Of a DNA stretch of 26,119 bases, positions 24,395 to 26,119 are shown piece by piece. Numbering within the stretch: position 1 is the first letter of the stretch; each line of letters begins with the position of its first letter. Under the pieces are notes generated by a model. That model was not told the origin of the DNA, did not search any database, and saw nothing but the letters and a program-made list of their open reading frames with translations. The position numbers were made by a program, and so were the translations under genes. Source of the DNA: Actinomycetes bacterium (GTDB lineage: Bacteria > Actinomycetota > Aquicultoria > CAJVYJ01); NCBI GenBank assembly GCA_030597945.1, contig JAUVQW010000003.1:1-26119 (forward strand), given 5' to 3'.

Positions 24395-24868
24395 ATGGGC
24401 AATGAATGCGTTTTGACATCAGAGGGTCATTCTAAATTACTGGCAGAGTTGGAACTCTTGACCAACGTTAAGAGAAAAGAAGTCGCGGAACGGATTAAGA
24501 CGGCTATTGAGTTTGGCGATATCTCGGAGAACTCAGAATATGATGATGCCAAGAATGAACAGGCTTTTGTGGAAGGCCGGATCAGCCAAATAAATGAGAT
24601 GTTATCCAACTTCCAGCTCATCGAAGACCGCCAGATCACAACGGACAGTGTTTGTCTTGGCTGCTGTGTCGTTTTAAAAGATCTTGAAACAGGCGAAAAA
24701 GATAATTATCGGATGGTAGGCTCCGTTGAGGCCGATCCCGAAAATCATAAGATATCCAATGAATCACCTGTTGGGAAAGCCGTTATAGGTAAAAGTTCCG
24801 GTGAGGTCGTAGATGTTCCCACACCCTCAGGAAACATAAAATACAAGATCGTCTCCATATCTAAGTAA
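24395..24868 (+). CDS. greA: Transcription elongation factor GreA
   Basis: Rescues backtracked RNA polymerase by stimulating transcript cleavage through the secondary channel. The N-terminal antiparallel coiled coil (about 1-75) carries the conserved tip GDISENSEYDDAKNEQ (41-56) with the acidic residues Asp42 and Glu45 that act at the polymerase active site. The C-terminal FKBP-like domain follows (SPVGKAVIGKSSGEVVDV, then the final strand). Length 157 aa is typical. GGTGGAG (24381-24387) is a good ribosome site 7 nt before the ATG. Transcribed from its own consensus promoter; no convincing terminator follows, only a 6-bp AT hairpin at 24873-24892 with no adjoining T run. Confidence 0.97.
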   Translation: MGNECVLTSEGHSKLLAELELLTNVKRKEVAERIKTAIEFGDISENSEYDDAKNEQAFVEGRISQINEMLSNFQLIEDRQITTDSVCLGCCVVLKDLETGEKDNYRMVGSVEADPENHKISNESPVGKAVIGKSSGEVVDVPTPSGNIKYKIVSISK

Positions 24869-24940
24869 CCCAGATTTAGCGGATAATAAATCCCAAGTGA
24901 TTCTGTATACCTCTTTTTTAAGCGTGCTCATTTTTAATGC

Positions 24941-24969
24941 TTGCCAATAAAGTCAGTAATGGATAGAAT
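24941..24969 (+). promoter_or_regulatory. Promoter of the ruvC-ruvA operon
   Basis: TTGCCA (24941-24946), 17-nt spacer, TAGAAT (24964-24969): five of six matches in each hexamer. It lies in the 199-nt greA-ruvC gap; start expected near 24976, inside the LexA-like palindrome, with a leader of about 90 nt. Confidence 0.75.
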
Positions 24970-24983
24970 GAAACATATGTTCG
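24970..24983 (+). promoter_or_regulatory. Putative LexA (SOS) box at the ruvC start site
   Basis: GAAACATATGTTCG matches the Gram-positive/actinobacterial SOS box CGAAC-N4-GTTCG at eight of ten defined positions: the right half is perfect and the left half reads GAAAC. AACATATGTT (24972-24981) is a perfect palindrome. It starts at the base after the -10 hexamer, so bound repressor would block initiation. ruvC and ruvAB are known LexA targets in mycobacteria and Bacillus. Confidence 0.65.
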
Positions 24984-25000
24984 CTTGTTATGGGAGACAC

Positions 25001-25052
25001 CAACTAATAAGATTTAGGCAGTAAAAGTCTAGTTGTTAAATTCATCCTAGAC
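25001..25052 (+). other. Two mutually exclusive leader hairpins before ruvC
   Basis: CAACTA (25001-25006) can pair with TAGTTG (25030-25035); alternatively GTCTAG (25027-25032) can pair with CTAGAC (25047-25052). The two share bases 25030-25032, so only one forms at a time. Stems are only 6 bp and there is no T run, so a regulatory role is speculative. Confidence 0.2.
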
Positions 25053-25067
25053 ATTAAAGGAGAGGGC

Positions 25068-25571
25068 TTGATCGTTCTGGGAATAGATCCCGGCACCGCG
25101 ACTACGGGGTACGGATTGATCGGTAAAAAAAACAACACCCTTCAGGTTATCGATTTTGGAGTTATCACTACTTCGCCAAAGGAAGAGAGCCATTATCGAC
25201 TTCGACGGATTCATAATGGATTGAGCGATCTCATCAAAGAATTTCAACCGACGGATATGGCGATCGAACAACTTTTTTTCAATACGAACACCACTACGGC
25301 GATAACTGTCGGACAAGCCAGGGGAGTAGCGCTTCTAGCGGCAGCATCGCCAGGAATAACACTGGGAGAGTACACTCCACTCCAGGTAAAGCAGGCTGTT
25401 ACCGGTTACGGAGGGGCACGAAAAAACCAAGTCCAGCAGATGGTCAAGACTGTTCTCTCGCTTGGCGAAATACCAAGACCCGATGACGCAGCAGACGCCC
25501 TAGCTATTGCCATATGCCATATAAACTCTTCAGTGCTACTAAATAAAATAAAGGCGACCGGAGATATATGA
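25068..25571 (+). CDS. ruvC: Crossover junction endodeoxyribonuclease RuvC
   Basis: Cleaves Holliday junctions symmetrically with RuvAB. The RNase H-like fold carries the acidic active site: Asp7 (LGIDPGTATTGYG), Glu67 (AIEQLFFN), and Asp140/Asp143 (RPDDAADALAIA). Length 167 aa is standard. TTG 25068 is supported by AAAGGAGAGG (25056-25065) close upstream, and the N-terminus MIVLGIDPG matches the family exactly. The stop overlaps ruvA as ATGA. Likely SOS-inducible through the LexA-like box in its promoter. Confidence 0.97.
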   Translation: MIVLGIDPGTATTGYGLIGKKNNTLQVIDFGVITTSPKEESHYRLRRIHNGLSDLIKEFQPTDMAIEQLFFNTNTTTAITVGQARGVALLAAASPGITLGEYTPLQVKQAVTGYGGARKNQVQQMVKTVLSLGEIPRPDDAADALAIAICHINSSVLLNKIKATGDI

Positions 25572-26119
25572 TAGGTTTTCTTACTGGGACGATAAGGGAA
25601 AAAGGAACCGAATTTATTCTAATAGATGTAGCCGGTGTAGGTTATCAACTTTTCCTTTCCAGTAATTCTTTATCTGGACTTCCAAGCACGGGGGAAGTGG
25701 CGACAGTCTATACCTACATGCACGTAAGGGATGATGCGATACAACTTTTTGGATTTCAAAGAGTAGCTGAAAAGGAGTTGTTTCAAAGACTTATCCAGAT
25801 CAGTGGGATTGGACCAAAAGTGGCTATGGGTGTCCTGTCGGCGATGGATCCTGATCGGCTTACTAAAGCGATAATAAGCGGTGATGTCGATCTTATCACG
25901 TCAGTTCCGGGAATCGGGAAAAAGACGGCGCAAAGAGTCGTGTTAGAGTTAAAAGAAAAACTTGTAGATATAAGTACGGTCAATGAACGAGAAAGTAAAG
26001 GACCTTCCTATATGGAAGCAAGAGACGCTCTTGTCGGGTTAGGTTATTCCATGCAGGAAGCAAGCCTTGTATTAGACAATTGCAAGGACGAGCTGAGCGC
26101 CGAAGATTATATAAAGGAA
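25568..26119 (+). CDS. ruvA: Holliday junction branch-migration protein RuvA (3' end outside window)
   Basis: The 184 codons present have no stop and run off the window edge. The N-terminal OB-fold domain (MIGFLTGTIREKG...) is followed by tandem helix-hairpin-helix motifs (SGIGPKVA, 79-86, and PGIGKKTA, 114-121) that bind the junction, a linker, and the start of domain III (EARDALVGLGYSMQEA), which contacts RuvB. Family length is about 190-205 aa, so only the last few residues are missing. The ATG overlaps the ruvC stop by 4 nt. ruvB is expected next. Confidence 0.95.
   Translation, partial: MIGFLTGTIREKGTEFILIDVAGVGYQLFLSSNSLSGLPSTGEVATVYTYMHVRDDAIQLFGFQRVAEKELFQRLIQISGIGPKVAMGVLSAMDPDRLTKAIISGDVDLITSVPGIGKKTAQRVVLELKEKLVDISTVNERESKGPSYMEARDALVGLGYSMQEASLVLDNCKDELSAEDYIKE

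Noticed and set aside
24873..24892. Possible greA terminator (GATTTA / TAAATC)
   Set aside because: Six weak base pairs and no T run immediately after.

Overview
All genes in this 26.1 kb window lie on the + strand, packed end to end with many overlaps. There is no mobile element, rRNA, tRNA or CRISPR array that I can see. The order tlyA-nadK-recN-steA-steB-(...)-pyrG-nudix-xerD is the arrangement known from Actinobacteria (for example Mycobacterium Rv1694-Rv1701), and the SteA/SteB pair is an actinobacterial hallmark. AT-rich intergenic DNA, moderate GC, frequent TTG/GTG starts, xerD-deoB and ruvC-ruvA linkage, and close homologues of genes I associate with anaerobic Firmicutes suggest a deep-branching, probably anaerobic member of the Actinobacteriota rather than a high-GC actinomycete. 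That placement is inference; no marker alignment was run.

Layout. 1-6.3 kb: isoprenoid precursor synthesis (ispA, dxs), TlyA rRNA methyltransferase, NAD kinase and the RecN repair ATPase. 6.3-9.2 kb: a cell-division/envelope group with a membrane-anchored M23-like protein, SteA and SteB. 9.2-13.5 kb: an inserted envelope-glycan trio (GT4 glycosyltransferase, a 766-residue membrane protein with a decayed alkaline-phosphatase-like domain, and an MraY/WecA-like transferase) placed between steB and pyrG. 13.5-20.0 kb: housekeeping metabolism (pyrG, M20 peptidase, DUF3866, Nudix hydrolase, xerD, deoB) in one overlapping operon. 20.0-21.7 kb: a YflT-like stress protein ended by a strong intrinsic terminator, then a divergent RlmN/Cfr-family radical SAM gene that may be leaderless.

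21.7-24.3 kb holds the most interesting unit: a three-gene operon behind tandem 12-bp-spaced palindromes (TTGTATACAA). It encodes a helix-turn-helix protein, a protein of the poorly characterised 'quinate 5-dehydrogenase' annotation group, and a reductase resembling the cyanobacterial long-chain acyl-ACP reductase. It looks like a self-regulated small-molecule or lipid-aldehyde pathway of unknown role. 24.3-26.1 kb: greA behind a perfect sigma-70 consensus promoter, then ruvC-ruvA behind a good promoter whose start region carries a near-consensus Gram-positive LexA (SOS) box. ruvA runs off the right edge of the window.
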